This document shows positions 39,039-50,827 of a DNA stretch of 64,000 nucleotides, piece by piece (position 1 is the first letter of the stretch; every line of letters begins with the position of its first letter). The position numbers and the translations under genes were made by a program. Below the pieces are notes generated by a model that worked only from the letters and a program-made list of their open reading frames with translations, did not search any database and was not told the origin of the DNA. The DNA is from Prosopocoilus inquinatus. Taxonomy: Eukaryota > Arthropoda > Insecta > Coleoptera > Lucanidae. The stretch is taken from assembly GCA_036172665.1 (NCBI GenBank), contig CM069880.1, positions 3,164,501 to 3,228,500 of the forward strand, in the 5' to 3' direction.

Positions 39039-40081
39039 GATGTGAGATACAAAGTTTTTGGACGCAGCAGAAGCTGGAAATAGTTTTGAACGAAACAACA
39101 CGTATTAGCGTTGTTCCTGTGATGTATCTAATCGATCCTTACTTAGCTACTATGTTATTTGACGTTTCGATGGACTCCAGTAACTCTAATGTGAGATACG
39201 AAATTTTCGGACGCAGCAGCAGCTGGAAATAGTTTTAAACGAAACAACACATATTAGCGTTGTTCCTGTGATGTATCTAATCGATCCATACTCATCTATC
39301 ATGTTATTTGGCGTTTCGATGGACTCCAGTAACTTTGATGTGAGATACGAAGTTCTCGGACGCAGCTGAAGCTGGAAATAGTTTTAAACGAAACAACACG
39401 CATTAGCGTTGTTCCTGTGATGTATCTAATCGATCCTTACTCATCTATCATGTTATTTGGCGTTTCGATGGACTCCAGTAACTTTGATGTGAGATACGAC
39501 GTTGTCGGACGCAGCAGAAGCTGGAAATAGTTTTGAAGGAAACAACACGCATTAGCGATGTTCCTGTGATGTATCTAATCGATCCTTACTCATCTATCAT
39601 GTTATTTTACGTTTGGATGGACTCCAGTAACTCTGATGTGAGATACAAAGTTTTTGGACGCAGCAGAAGCTGGAAATAGTTTTGAACGAAACGACACGTA
39701 TTAGCGTTGTTCCTGTGATGTATCTAATCGATCCTTACTTAGCTACTATGTTATTTGACGTTTCGATGGACTCCAGTAACTCTAATGTGAGATACGAAAT
39801 TTTCGGACGCAGCAGCAGCTGGAAATAGTTTTAAACGAAACAACACATATTAGCGTTGTTCCTGTGATGTATCTAATCGATCCTTTCTCATCTATTATGT
39901 TATTTGACGTTTGGATGGACACCGGTAACTCTGATGTGAGATGCGAAGTTCTCGGACGCAGCAGAAGCTGGAAATAGTTTTAAACGAAACAACACGCATT
40001 AGCGTTGTTCCTGTGATGTATCTAATCGATCCTTACTCATCTATCATGTTATTTGGCGTTTCGATGGACTCCAGTAACTTT

Positions 40082-40528
40082 GATGTGAGATACGACGTTT
40101 TCGGACGCAGCAGAAGCTGGAAATAGTTTTAAACGAAACAACACGCATTAGCGATGTTCCTGTGATGTATCTAATCGATCCTTACTCATCTATCATGTTA
40201 TTTTACGTTTGGATGGACTCCAGTAACTCTGATGTGAGATACGACGTTTTCGGACGCAGCAGAAGCTGGAAATAGTTTTAAACTAAACAACACGCATTAG
40301 CGATGTTCCTGTGATGTATCTAATCGATCCTTACTCATCTATCATGTTATTTTACGTTTGGATGGACTCCAGTAACTCTGATGTGAGATACGACGTTTTC
40401 GGACGCAGCAGAAGCTGGAAATAGTTTTAAACTAATCAACACGCATTAGCGATGTTCCTGTGATGTATCTAATCGATCCTTACTCATCTATCATGTTATT
40501 TTACGTTTGGATGGACTCCAGTAACTCT
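40082..40528 (+). repeat. Three successive near-identical monomers in Z
   Basis: Units 40082, 40231 and 40380 all carry cgacgttttcgg, cgcatt, gcgatg, ctcatc, ttttacg and aactctg. They differ stepwise at one place: aaacgaaac, then aaactaaac, then aaactaatc. This looks like single-monomer tandem amplification with changes accumulating rightward, unlike the multi-monomer HORs elsewhere. Confidence 0.75.
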
Positions 40529-41422
40529 GATGTGAGATACAAAGTTTTTGGACGCAGCAGAAGCTGGAAATAGTTTTGAAGGAAACAACACGCATTAGCG
40601 TTGTTCCTGTGATGTATCTAAACGATCCTTATTTATCTAACATGTTATTTGACGTTTCGATGGACTCCAGTAAGTCTGATGTGAGATACAAAGTTTTTGG
40701 ACGCAGCAGGTGCTGGAAATAGTTTTAAACGAAACAACACGTATTAGCGTTGTTCCTGTGCTGTATCTAATCGATCCATACTTATCTATCATGTTATTTG
40801 ACGTTTCGATGGACTCCAGTAACTCTGATGTGAGATACGACGTTTTCGGACGCAGCAGAAGCTGGAAATAGTTTTAAACGAAACAACACGTATTAGCGTT
40901 GTTCCTGTGATGTATCTAATCGATCCTTTCTCATCTATTATGTTATTTGACGTTTGGATGGACACCAGTAACTCTGATGTGAGATACGAAGTTCTCGGAC
41001 GCAGCAGAAGCTGGAAATAGTTTTAAACGAAATAACACGCATTAGCGTTGTTCCTGTGATGTATCTAATCGATCCTTACTCATCTATCATGTTATTTGGC
41101 GTTTCGATGGACTCCAGTAACTTTGATGTGAGATACGACGTTTTCGGACGCAGCAGAAGCTGGAAATAGTTTTGAAGGAAACAACACGCATTAGCGATGT
41201 TCCTGTGATGTATCTAATCGATCCTTACTCATCTATCATGTTATTTTACGTTTGGATGGACTCCAGTAACTCTGATATGAGATACGACGTTTTCGGACGC
41301 AGCAGAAGCTGGAAATAGTTTTAAACGAAACAACACGTATTAGCGTTGTTCCTGTCATGTATCTAATCGATCCTTTCTCATCTATTATGTTATTTGACGT
41401 TTGGATGGACACCAGTAACTCT

Positions 41423-43955
41423 GATGTGAGATACGAAGTTCTCGGACGCAGCAGAAGCTGGAAATAGTTTTAAACGAAACAACACGCATTAGCGTTGTTC
41501 CTGTGATGTATCTAATCGATCCTTACTCATCTATCATGTTATTTGGCGTTTCGATGGACTCCAGTAACTTTGATGTGAGATACGACGTTTTCGGACGCAG
41601 CAGAAGCTGGAAATAGTTTTGAAGGAAACAACACGCATTAGCGATGTTCCTGTGATGTATCTAATCGATCCTTACTCATCTATCATGTTATTTTACGTTT
41701 GGATGGACTCCAGTAACTCTGATGTGAGATACAAAGTTTTTGGACGCAGCAGAAGCTGGAAATAGTTTTGAACGAAACGACACGTATTAGCGTTGTTCCT
41801 GTGATGTATCTAATCGATCCTTACTTAGCTACTATGTTATTTGACGTTTCGATGGACTCCAGTAACTCTAATGTGAGATACGAAATTTTCGGACGCAGCA
41901 GCAGCTGGAAATAGTTTTAAACGAAACAACACATATTAGCGTTGTTCCTGTGATGTATCTAATCGATCCTTACTCATCTATCATGTTATTTGGCGTTTCG
42001 ATGGACTCCAGTAACTTTGATGTGAGATACGAAGTTCTCGGACGCAGCTGAAGCTGGAAATAGTTTTAAACGAAACAACACGTATTAGCGTTGTTCCTGT
42101 GATGTATCTAATCGATCCTTACTTAGCTACTATGTTATTTGACGTTTCGATGGACTACAGTAACTCTAATGTGAGATATGAAATTTTCGGACGCAGCAGC
42201 AGCTGGAAATAGTTTTAAACGAAACAACACATATTAGCGTTGTTCCTGTGATGTATCTAATCGATCCTTACTCATCTCTCATGTTATTTGACGTTTGGAC
42301 TTACTCCAGTAACTCTGATGTGAGATAAAAAGTTCTCGGACGCAGCAGAAGCTGGAAATAGTTTTGAACGAAACAACACGTATTAGCGTTGTTCCTGTGA
42401 TGTATCTAAACGATCCTTATTTATCTAACATGTTATTTGACGTTTCGATGGACTCCAGTAAGTCTGATGTGAGATACAAAGTTTTTGGACGCAGCAGGAG
42501 CTGGAAATAGTTTTAAACGAAACAACACGTATTAGCGTTGTTCCTGTACTGTATCTAATCGATCCTTACTTATCTATCATGTTATTTGACGTTTCGAAGG
42601 ACTCCAGTAACTCTGATGTGATATACGACGTTTTCGGACGCAGCAGAAGCTGGAAATAGTTTTAAACGAAACAACACGTATTAGCGTTGTTCCTGTGATG
42701 TATCTAATCGATCCTTTCTCATCTATTATGTTATTTGACGTTTGGATGGACACCAGTAACTCTGATGTGAGATACGAAGTTCTCGGACGCAGCAGAAGCT
42801 GGAAATAGTTTTAAACGAAACAACACGCATTAGCGTTGTTCCTGTGATGTATCTAATCGATCCTTACTCATCTATCATGTTATTTGGCGTTTCGATGGAC
42901 TCCAGTAACTCTGATGTGAGATACAAAGTTTTTGGACGCAGCAGAAGCTGGAAATAGTTTTGAAGGAGACACCACGCATTAGCGTTGTTCCTGTGATGTA
43001 TCTAATCGATCCTTACTCATCTATCATGTTATTTTACGTTTGGATGGACTCCAGTAACTCTGATGTGAGATACAAAGTTTTTGGACGCAGCAGAAGCTGG
43101 AAATAGTTTTGAACGAAACAACACGTATTAGCGTTGTTCCTGTGATGTATCTAATCGATCCTTACTTAGCTACTATGTTATTTGACGTTTCGATAGACTC
43201 CAGTAACTCTAATGTGAGATAAGAAATTTTCGGACGCAGCAGCAGCTGGAAATAGTTTTAAACGAAACAACACATATTAGCGTTGTTCCTGTGATGTATC
43301 TAATCGATCCTTACTCATCTATCATGTTATTTGGCGTTTCGATGGACTCCAGTAACTTTGATGTGAGATACGAAGTTCTCGGACGCAGCTGAAGCTGGAA
43401 ATAGTTTTAAACGAAACAACACGTATTAGCGTTGTTCCTGTGATGTATCTAATCGATCCTTACTTAGCTACTATGTTATTTGACGTTTCGATGGACTCCA
43501 GTAACTCTAATGTGAGATACGAAATTTTCGGACGCAGCAGCAGCTGGAAATAGTTTTAAACGAAACAACACATATTAGCGTTGTTCCTGTGTTGTATCTA
43601 ATCGATCCTTACTCATCTCTCATGTTATTTGACGTTTGGACGGACTCCAGTAACTCTGATGTGAGATACAAAGTTCTCGGACGCAGCAGAAGCTGGAAAT
43701 AGTTTTGAACGAAACAACACGTATTAGCGTTGTTCCTATGATGTATCTAAACGATCCTTATTTATCTAACATGTTATTTGACGTTTCGATGGACTCCAGT
43801 AAGTCTGATGTGAGATACAAAGTTTTCGGACGCAGCAGAAGCTGGAAATAGTTTTAAACGAAACAACACGTATTAGCGTTGTTCCTGTGATGTATCTAAT
43901 CGATCCTTTCTCATCTATTATGTTATTTGACGTTTGGATGGACACCAGTAACTCT
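41423..43955 (+). repeat. Z internal tandem: 9-mer (1,341 bp) followed by its 8-mer derivative
   Basis: Units 41423-42763 (nine) are echoed by 42764-43955 (eight). The pairs are 41572/42913 (gaagga), 41721/43062 (cttagctac), 41870/43211, 42019/43360 (tgaagctgga with cttagctac), 42168/43509 (atctctcatg) and 42317/43658 (tatttatctaac). In the second copy the last two units are merged: 43807 begins like 42466 (caaagtttt) and finishes like 42615 (tttctcatctattatg, gacacc). That is a one-monomer loss with a breakpoint near the ttttcgg/tttttgg segment. Confidence 0.75.
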
Positions 43956-44329
43956 GATGTGAGATACGAAGTTCTCGGACGCAGCAGAAGCTGGAAATAG
44001 TTTTAAACGAAACAACACGCATTAGCGTTGTTCCTGTGATGTATCTAATCGATCCTTACTCATCTATCATGTTATTTGGCGTTTCGATGGACTCCAGTAA
44101 CTTTGATGTGAGATACGACGTTTTCGGACGCAGCAGAAGCTGGAAATAGTTTTAAACGAAACAACACGCATTAGCGATGTTCCTGTGATGTATCTAATCG
44201 ATCCTTACTCATCTATCATGTTATTTTACGTTTGGATGGACTCCAGTAACTCTGATGTGAGATACGACGTTTTCGGACGCAGCAGAAGCTGGAAATAGTT
44301 TTAAACGAAACAACACGCATTAGCGATGT

Positions 44330-44371
44330 TCCTGTGATGTATCTAATCGATCCTGTGATGTATCTAAACGA
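44330..44371 (+). repeat. 21-bp internal tandem duplication (170-bp monomer)
   Basis: Two 21-bp copies, 44330-44350 and 44351-44371, begin tcctgtgatgtatctaa and end tcga and acga respectively. The monomer 44254-44423 is therefore 170 bp. The left part belongs to a gcgatg unit and the right part to an aaacgatcc, tatttatctaac unit, so this is a subtype junction. It is best explained by joining at the short shared tcct (ttcct versus atcct), out of monomer register. Downstream positions are shifted by 21 relative to the 149-bp grid. Confidence 0.88.
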
Positions 44372-44721
44372 TCCTTATTTATCTAACATGTTATTTGACG
44401 TTTGGATGGACTCCAGTATGTCTGATGTGAGATACAAAGTTTTTGGACGCAGCAGGAGCTGGAAATAGTTTTAAACGAAACAACACGTATTAGCGTTGTT
44501 CCTGTGCTGTATCTAATCGATCCTTACTTATCTATCATGTTATTTGACGTTTCGATGGACTCCAGTAACTCTGATGTGAGATACGACGTTTTCGGACGCA
44601 GCAGAAGCTGGAAATAGTTTTAAACGAAACAACACGTATTAGCGTTGTTCCTGTGATGTATCTAATCGATCCTTTCTCATCTATCATGTTATTTGACGTT
44701 TGGATGGCCTCCAGTAAGTCT

Positions 44722-44870
44722 GATGTGAGATACAAAGTTTTTGGACGCAGCTGAAGTTAGAAATAGTTTTAAACGAAACAACACGCATTAGCGTTGTTCC
44801 TGTGATGTATCTAATCGATCCTTACTTATCTATCATGTTATTTGACGTTTCGATGGACTCCAGTATCTCT
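44722..44870 (+). repeat. B11 monomer preceding B copy 6
   Basis: A tgaagttaga unit ending agtatctctg, typical of B11. The unit before it (44573) begins as a Z tttctcatc unit and ends as B10 (atggcctcc, aagtctg). Return from Z to the B order thus occurs inside that monomer, near 44680. Confidence 0.8.
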
Positions 44871-46509
44871 GATGTGAGATACGAAGTTCTCGGACGCAGC
44901 AGAAGCTGGAAATAGTTTTAAACGAAACAACACGCATTAGCGTTGTTCCTGTGATGTATCTAATTGATCCTTACTCATCTATCATGTTATTTGGCGTTTC
45001 GATGGACTCCAGTAACGTTGATATGAGATACGAAGTTCTCGGACGCAGCTGAAGCTGGAAATAGTTTTAAACGAAACAACACGCATTAGCGTTGTTCCTG
45101 TGATGTATCTAATCGATCCTTACTCATCTATCATGTTATTTGACGTTTCGATGGACTCCAGTAACTTTGATGTGAGATACGACGTTTTCTTACGCAGCAG
45201 AAGCTGGAAATAGTTTTAAACGAAACAACACGCATTAGCGATGTTCCTGTGATGTATCTAATCGATCCCTACTCATCTATCATGTTATTTTACGTTTGGA
45301 TGGACTCCAGTAACTCTGATGTGAGTTACAAAGTTTTTGGACGCAGCAGAAGCTGGAAATAGTTTTGAACGAAACAACACGTATTAGCGTTGTTCCTGTG
45401 ATGTATCTAATCGATCCTTACTTAGCTACTATGTTATTTGACGTTTCGATGGACTCCAGTAACTCTAATGTGAGATACGAAATTTTCGGATGCAGCAGCA
45501 GCTGGAAATAGTTTTAAACGAAACAACACATATTAGCGTTGTTCCTGTGATGTATCTAATCGATCCTTACTCATCTATCATGTTATTTGAAGTTTGGATG
45601 GACTCCAGTAACTCTGATGTGAGATACAAAGTTCTCGGACGCAGCAGAAGCTGGAAATAGTTTTGAAGGAAACAACACGTATTAGCGTTGTTCCTGTGAT
45701 GTATCTAAACGATCCTTACGTATCTAACATGTTATTTGACGTTTGGATGGACTCCAGTAAGTCTGATGTGAGATACAAAGTTTTTGGACGCAGCAGGAGC
45801 TGGAAATAGTTTTAAACGAAACAACACGTATTAGCGATGTTCCTGTGATGTATCTAATCGATCCTTACTCATGTATCATGTTATTTTACGTTTGGATGGA
45901 CTCCAGTAACTCTGATGTGAGATACAAAGTTTTTGGACGCAGCAGAAACTGGAAATAGTTTTGAACGAAACAACACGTATTAGCGCTGTTCCTGTGATGT
46001 ATCTAATCGATCCTTACTTAGCTACTATGTTATTTGACGTTTCAATGGACTCCAGTAACTCTAATGTGAGATACGAAATTTTCGGACGCAGCAGCAGCTG
46101 GAAATAGTTTTAAACGAAACAACACATATTAGCGTTGTTCCTGTGATGTATCTAATCGATCCTTACTCATCTATCATGTTATTTGACGTTTGGACGGACT
46201 CCAGTAACTCTGATGTGAGATACAAAGTTCTCGGACGCAGCAGAAGCTGGAAATAGTTTCGAACGAAACAACACGTATTAGCGTTATTCCTGTGATGTAT
46301 CTAAACTATCCTTACTTATCTAACATGTTATTTGACGTTTGGATGGCCTCCAGTAAGTCTGATGTGAGATACAAAGTTTTTGGACGCAGCTGAAGTTAGA
46401 AATAGTTTTAAACGAAACAACACGCATTAGCGTTGTTCCTGTGATGTATCTAATCGATCCTTACTTATCTATCATGTTATTTGACGTTTCGAGGGACTCC
46501 AGTAACTCT
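44871..46509 (+). repeat. HOR B copy 6
   Basis: A full 11-mer. B5 carries ggatgcagc (about 45489), a CG to TG change shared only with B copy 7. B11 carries gagggactcc. Confidence 0.9.
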
Positions 46510-48297
46510 GATGTGAGATACGAAGTTCTCGGACGCAGCAGAAGCTGGAAATAGTTTTAAACGAAACAACACGCATTAGCGTTGTTCCTGTGATGTATCT
46601 AATTGATCCTTACTCATCTATCATGTTATTTGGCGTTTCGATGGACTCCAGTAACTTTGATGTGAGATACGAAGTTCTCGGACGCAGCTGAAGCTAGAAA
46701 TAGTTTTAAACGAAACAACACGCATTAGCGTTGTTCCTGTGATGTATCTAATCGATCCTTACTTATCTATCATGTTATTTGACGTTTCGATGGACTCCAG
46801 TAACTCTGATGTGAGATACGACGTTTTCAGACGCAGCAGAAGCTGGAAATAGTTTTAAACGAAACAACACGTATTAGCGTTGTTCCTGTGATGTATCTAA
46901 TCGATCCTTACTTATCTATCATGTTATTTGACGTTTGGATGGACTCCAGTAACTCTGATGTGAGATACGAAGTTCTCGGACGCAGCAGAAGCTGGAAATA
47001 GTTTTAAACGAAACAACACGCATTAGCGTTGTTCCTGTGATGTATCTAATTGATCCTTACTCATCTATCATGTTATTTGGCGTTTCGATGGACTCCAGTA
47101 ACTTTGATATGAGATACGAAGTTCTCGGACGCAGCTGAAGCTGGAAATAGTTTTAAACGAAACAACACGCATTAGCGTTGTTCCTGTGATGTATCTAATC
47201 GATCCTTACTCATCTATCATGTTATTTGACGTTTCGATGGACTCCAGTAACTTTGATGTGAGATACGACGTTTTCTTACGCAGCAGAAGCTGGAAATAGT
47301 TTTAAACGAAACAACACGCATTAGCGATGTTCCTGTGATGTATCTAATCGATCCTTACTCATCTATCATGTTATTTTACGTTTGGATGGACTCCAGTAAC
47401 TCTGATGTGAGATACGACGTTTTCAGACGCAGCAGAAGCTGGAAATAGTTTTGAAGGAAACAACACGTATTAGCGTTGTTCCTGTGATGTATCTAAACGA
47501 TCCTTACGTATCTAACATGTTATTTGACGTTTGGATGGACTCCAGTAAGTCTGATGTGAGATACAAAGTTTTTGGACGCAGCAGGAGCTGGAAATAGTTT
47601 TAAACGAAACAGCACGTATTAGCGATGTTCCTGTGATGTATCTAATCGATCCTTACTCATGTATCATGTTATTTTACGTTTGGATGGACTCCAGTAACTC
47701 TGATGTGAGATACAAAGTTTTTGGACGCAGCAGAAACTGGAAATAGTTTTAAACGAAACAACACGTATTAGCGCTGTTCCTGTGATGTATCTAATCGATC
47801 CTTACTTAGCTACTATGTTATTTGACGTTTCAATGGACTCCAGTAACTCTAATGTGAGATACGAAATTTTCGGACGCAGCAGCAGCTGGAAATAGTTTTA
47901 AACGAAACAACACATATTAGCGTTGTTCCTGTGATGTATCTAATCGATCCTTACTCATCTATCATGTTATTTGACGTTTGGACGGACTCCAGTAACTCTG
48001 ATGTGAGATACAAAGTTCTCGGACGCAGCAGAAGCTGGAAATAGTTTCGAACGAAACAACACGTATTAGCGTTATTCCTGTGATGTATCTAAACTATCCT
48101 TACTTATCTAACATGTTATTTGACGTTTGGATGGCCTCCAGTAAGTCTGATGTGAGATACAAAGTTCTTGGACGCAGCTGAAGTTAGAAATAGTTTTAAA
48201 CGAAACAACACGCATTAGCGTTGTTCCTGTGATGTATCTAATCGATCCTTACTTATCTATCATGTTATTTGACGTTTCGATGGACTCCAGTATCTCT
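44871..48297 (+). repeat. 23-mer HOR copy 1 (3,427 bp): B, link, Y and B6-B11
   Basis: B1-B11 at 44871-46509; link 46510 (aattg, ggcg, aactttg); X2-like 46659; Y1-Y4 at 46808-47403; a hybrid at 47404 that starts as Y5 (ttttcagacg) and continues as B6 (gaaggaaac, acgtatctaac); then B7-B11 at 47553-48297. The B6-B11 tail runs straight into the next B1. Private changes include aacagcac (about 47607) and agttcttgg in the last B11. Confidence 0.88.
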
Positions 48298-49936
48298 GAT
48301 GTGAGATACGAAGTTCTCGGACGCAGCAGAAGCTGGAAATAGTTTTAAACGAAACAACACGCATTAGCGTTGTTCCTGTGATGTATCTAATTGATCCTTA
48401 CTCATCTATCATGTTATTTGGCGTTTCGATGGACTCCAGTAACGATGATATGAGATACGAAGTTCTCGGACGCAGCTGAAGCTGGAAATAGTTTTAAACG
48501 AAACAACACGCATTAGCGTTGTTCCTGTGATGTATCTAATCGATCCTTACTCATCTATCATGTTATTTGACGTTTCGATGGACTCCAGTAACTTTGATGT
48601 GAGATACGACGTTTTCTTACGCAGCAGAAGCTGGAAATAGTTTTAAACGAAACAACACGCATTAGCGATGTTCCTGTGATGTATCTAATCGATCCCTACT
48701 CATCTATCATGTTATTTTACGTTTGGATGGACTCCAGTAACTCTGATGTGAGTTACAAAGTTTTTGGACGCAGCAGAAGCTGGAAATAGTTTTGAACGAA
48801 ACAACACGTATTAGCGTTGTTCCTGTGATGTATCTAATCGATCCTTACTTAGCTACTATGTTATTTGACGTTTCGATGGACTCCAGTAACTCTAATGTGA
48901 GATACGAAATTTTCGGATGCAGCAGCAGCTGGAAATAGTTTTAAACGAAACAACACATATTAGCGTTGTTCCTGTGATGTATCTAATCGATCCTTACTCA
49001 TCTATCATGTTATTTGAAGTTTGGATGGACTCCAGTAACTCTGATGTGAGATACAAAGTTCTCGGACGCAGCAGAAGCTGGAAATAGTTTTGAAGGAAAC
49101 AACACGTATTAGCGTTGTTCCTGTGATGTATCTAAACGATCCTTACGTATCTAACATGTTATTTGACGTTTGGATGGACTCCAGTAAGTCTGATGTGAGA
49201 TACAAGGTTTTTGGACGCAGCAGGAGCTGGAAATAGTTTTAAACGAAACAACACGTATTAGCGATGTTCCTGTGATGTATCTAATCGATCCTTACTCATG
49301 TATCATGTTATTTTACGTTTGGATGGACTCCAGTAACTCTGATGTGAGATACAAAGTTTTTGGACGCAGCAGAAACTGGAAATAGTTTTGAACGAAACAA
49401 CACGTATTAGCGCTGTTCCTGTGATGTATCTAATCGATCCTTGCTTAGCTACTATGTTATTTGACGTTTCAATGGACTCCAGTAACTCTAATGTGAGATA
49501 CGAAATTTTCGGACGCAGCAGCAGCTGGAAATAGTTTTAAACGAAACAACACATATTAGCGTTGTTCCTGTGATGTATCTAATCGATCCTTACTCATCTA
49601 TCATGTTATTTGACGTTTGGACGGACTCCAGTAACTCTGATGTGAGATACAAAGTTCTCGGACGCAGCAGAAGCTGGAAATAGTTTCGAACGAAACAACA
49701 CGTATTAGCGTTATTCCTGTGATGTATCTAAACTATCCTTACTTATCTAACATGTTATTTGACGTTTGGATGGCCTCCAGTAAGTCTGATGTGAGATACA
49801 AAGTTTTTGGACGCAGCTGAAGTTAGAAATAGTTTTAAACGAAACAACACGCATTAGCGTTGTTCCTGTGATGTATCTAATCGATCCTTACTTATCTATC
49901 ATGTTATTTGACGTTTCGATGGACTCCAGTAACTCT
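48298..49936 (+). repeat. HOR B copy 7
   Basis: A full 11-mer sharing ggatgcagc in B5 (about 48916) with copy 6. Private changes: acaaggttt at the end of B6/start of B7, and tccttgctt in B8 (about 49441). Confidence 0.9.
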
Positions 49937-50085
49937 GATGTGAGATACGAAGTTCTCGGACGCAGCAGAAGCTGGAAATAGTTTTAAACGAAACAACACG
50001 CATTAGCGTTGTTCCTGTGATGTATCTAATTGATCCTTACTCATCTATCATGTTATTTGGCGTTTCGATGGACTCCAGTAACTTT

Positions 50086-50231
50086 GATGTGAGATACGAA
50101 GTTCTCGGACGCAGCTGAAGCTAGAAATAGTTTTAAACGAAACAACACGCATTAGCGTTGTTCCTGTGATGTATCTAATCGATCCTTACTTATCTATCAT
50201 GTTTGACGTTTCGATGGACTCCAGTAACTCT
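50086..50231 (+). repeat. 146-bp monomer with 3-bp deletion
   Basis: The usual catgttatttgacg reads catgtttgacg at 50198-50208, a loss of 3 bp within a short T/A-rich direct repeat (tta/ttt). The partner unit at 46659 lacks the deletion, so it followed the 23-mer duplication. Confidence 0.9.
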
Positions 50232-50827
50232 GATGTGAGATACGACGTTTTCAGACGCAGCAGAAGCTGGAAATAGTTTTAAACGAAACAACACGTATTA
50301 GCGTTGTTCCTGTGATGTATCTAATCGATCCTTACTTATCTATCATGTTATTTGACGTTTGGATGGACTCCAGTAACTCTGATGTGAGATACGAAGTTCT
50401 CGGACGCAGCAGAAGCTGGAAATAGTTTTAAACGAAACAACACGCATTAGCGTTGTTCCTGTGATGTATCTAATTGATCCTTACTCATCTATCATGTTAT
50501 TTGGCGTTTCGATGGACTCCAGTAACTTTGATATGAGATACGAAGTTCTCGGACGCAGCTGAAGCTGGAAATAGTTTTAAACGAAACAACACGCATTAGC
50601 GTTGTTCCTGTGATGTATCTAATCGATCCTTACTCATCTATCATGTTATTTGACGTTTCGATGGACTCCAGTAACTTTGATGTGAGATACGACGTTTTCT
50701 TACGCAGCAGAAGCTGGAAATAGTTTTAAACGAAACAACACGCATTAGCGATGTTCCTGTGATGTATCTAATCGATCCTTACTCATCTATCATGTTATTT
50801 TACGTTTGGATGGACTCCAGTAACTCT

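Larger units (their letters stand above)
39039..44721 (+). repeat. Zone Z: divergent, scrambled satellite (38 monomers)
   Basis: This zone does not follow the B, C, D or P orders. It is built from a few subtypes reused in short runs: cttagctac units, cgaaattttcgg units, tgaagctgga units, cgacgttttcgg units, and a private subtype with tttctcatctattatg and gacaccagtaac (starting 39784, 40827, 41274, 42615, 43807). Private point changes are denser here than elsewhere: gacaccgg, gatgcgaag, aaactaatc, aaataacac, gagacacc, gataagaaa, tgtactg and cctatgatg. It also holds the only large internal indel in the window. It may be an older, less homogenised segment. Confidence 0.8.
48298..50827 (+). repeat. 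23-mer HOR copy 2, left 17 monomers
   Basis: This block repeats 44871 onward at an offset of 3,427 bp: B copy 7, link 49937, X2-like 50086 (3 bp shorter), then Y1-Y4 at 50232-50827. Alignment continues into the ttttcagacg unit at 50828 and fails near 50877, where this copy continues as C7 instead of B6. B1 reads aacgatgatatg where others read aacgttgatatg. Confidence 0.88.

Noticed and set aside
39941..40126. A 61-codon forward reading frame
   Set aside because: It is plain satellite. Its start codon exists only because one monomer reads gatgcg where others read gatacg. It runs across two monomers with no ribosome-site or codon signal and no known domain.
44535..44735. A 66-codon reverse-strand reading frame
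   Set aside because: It lies wholly within satellite monomers and contains a repeated peptide segment that simply reflects the repeat unit. Nothing supports coding.
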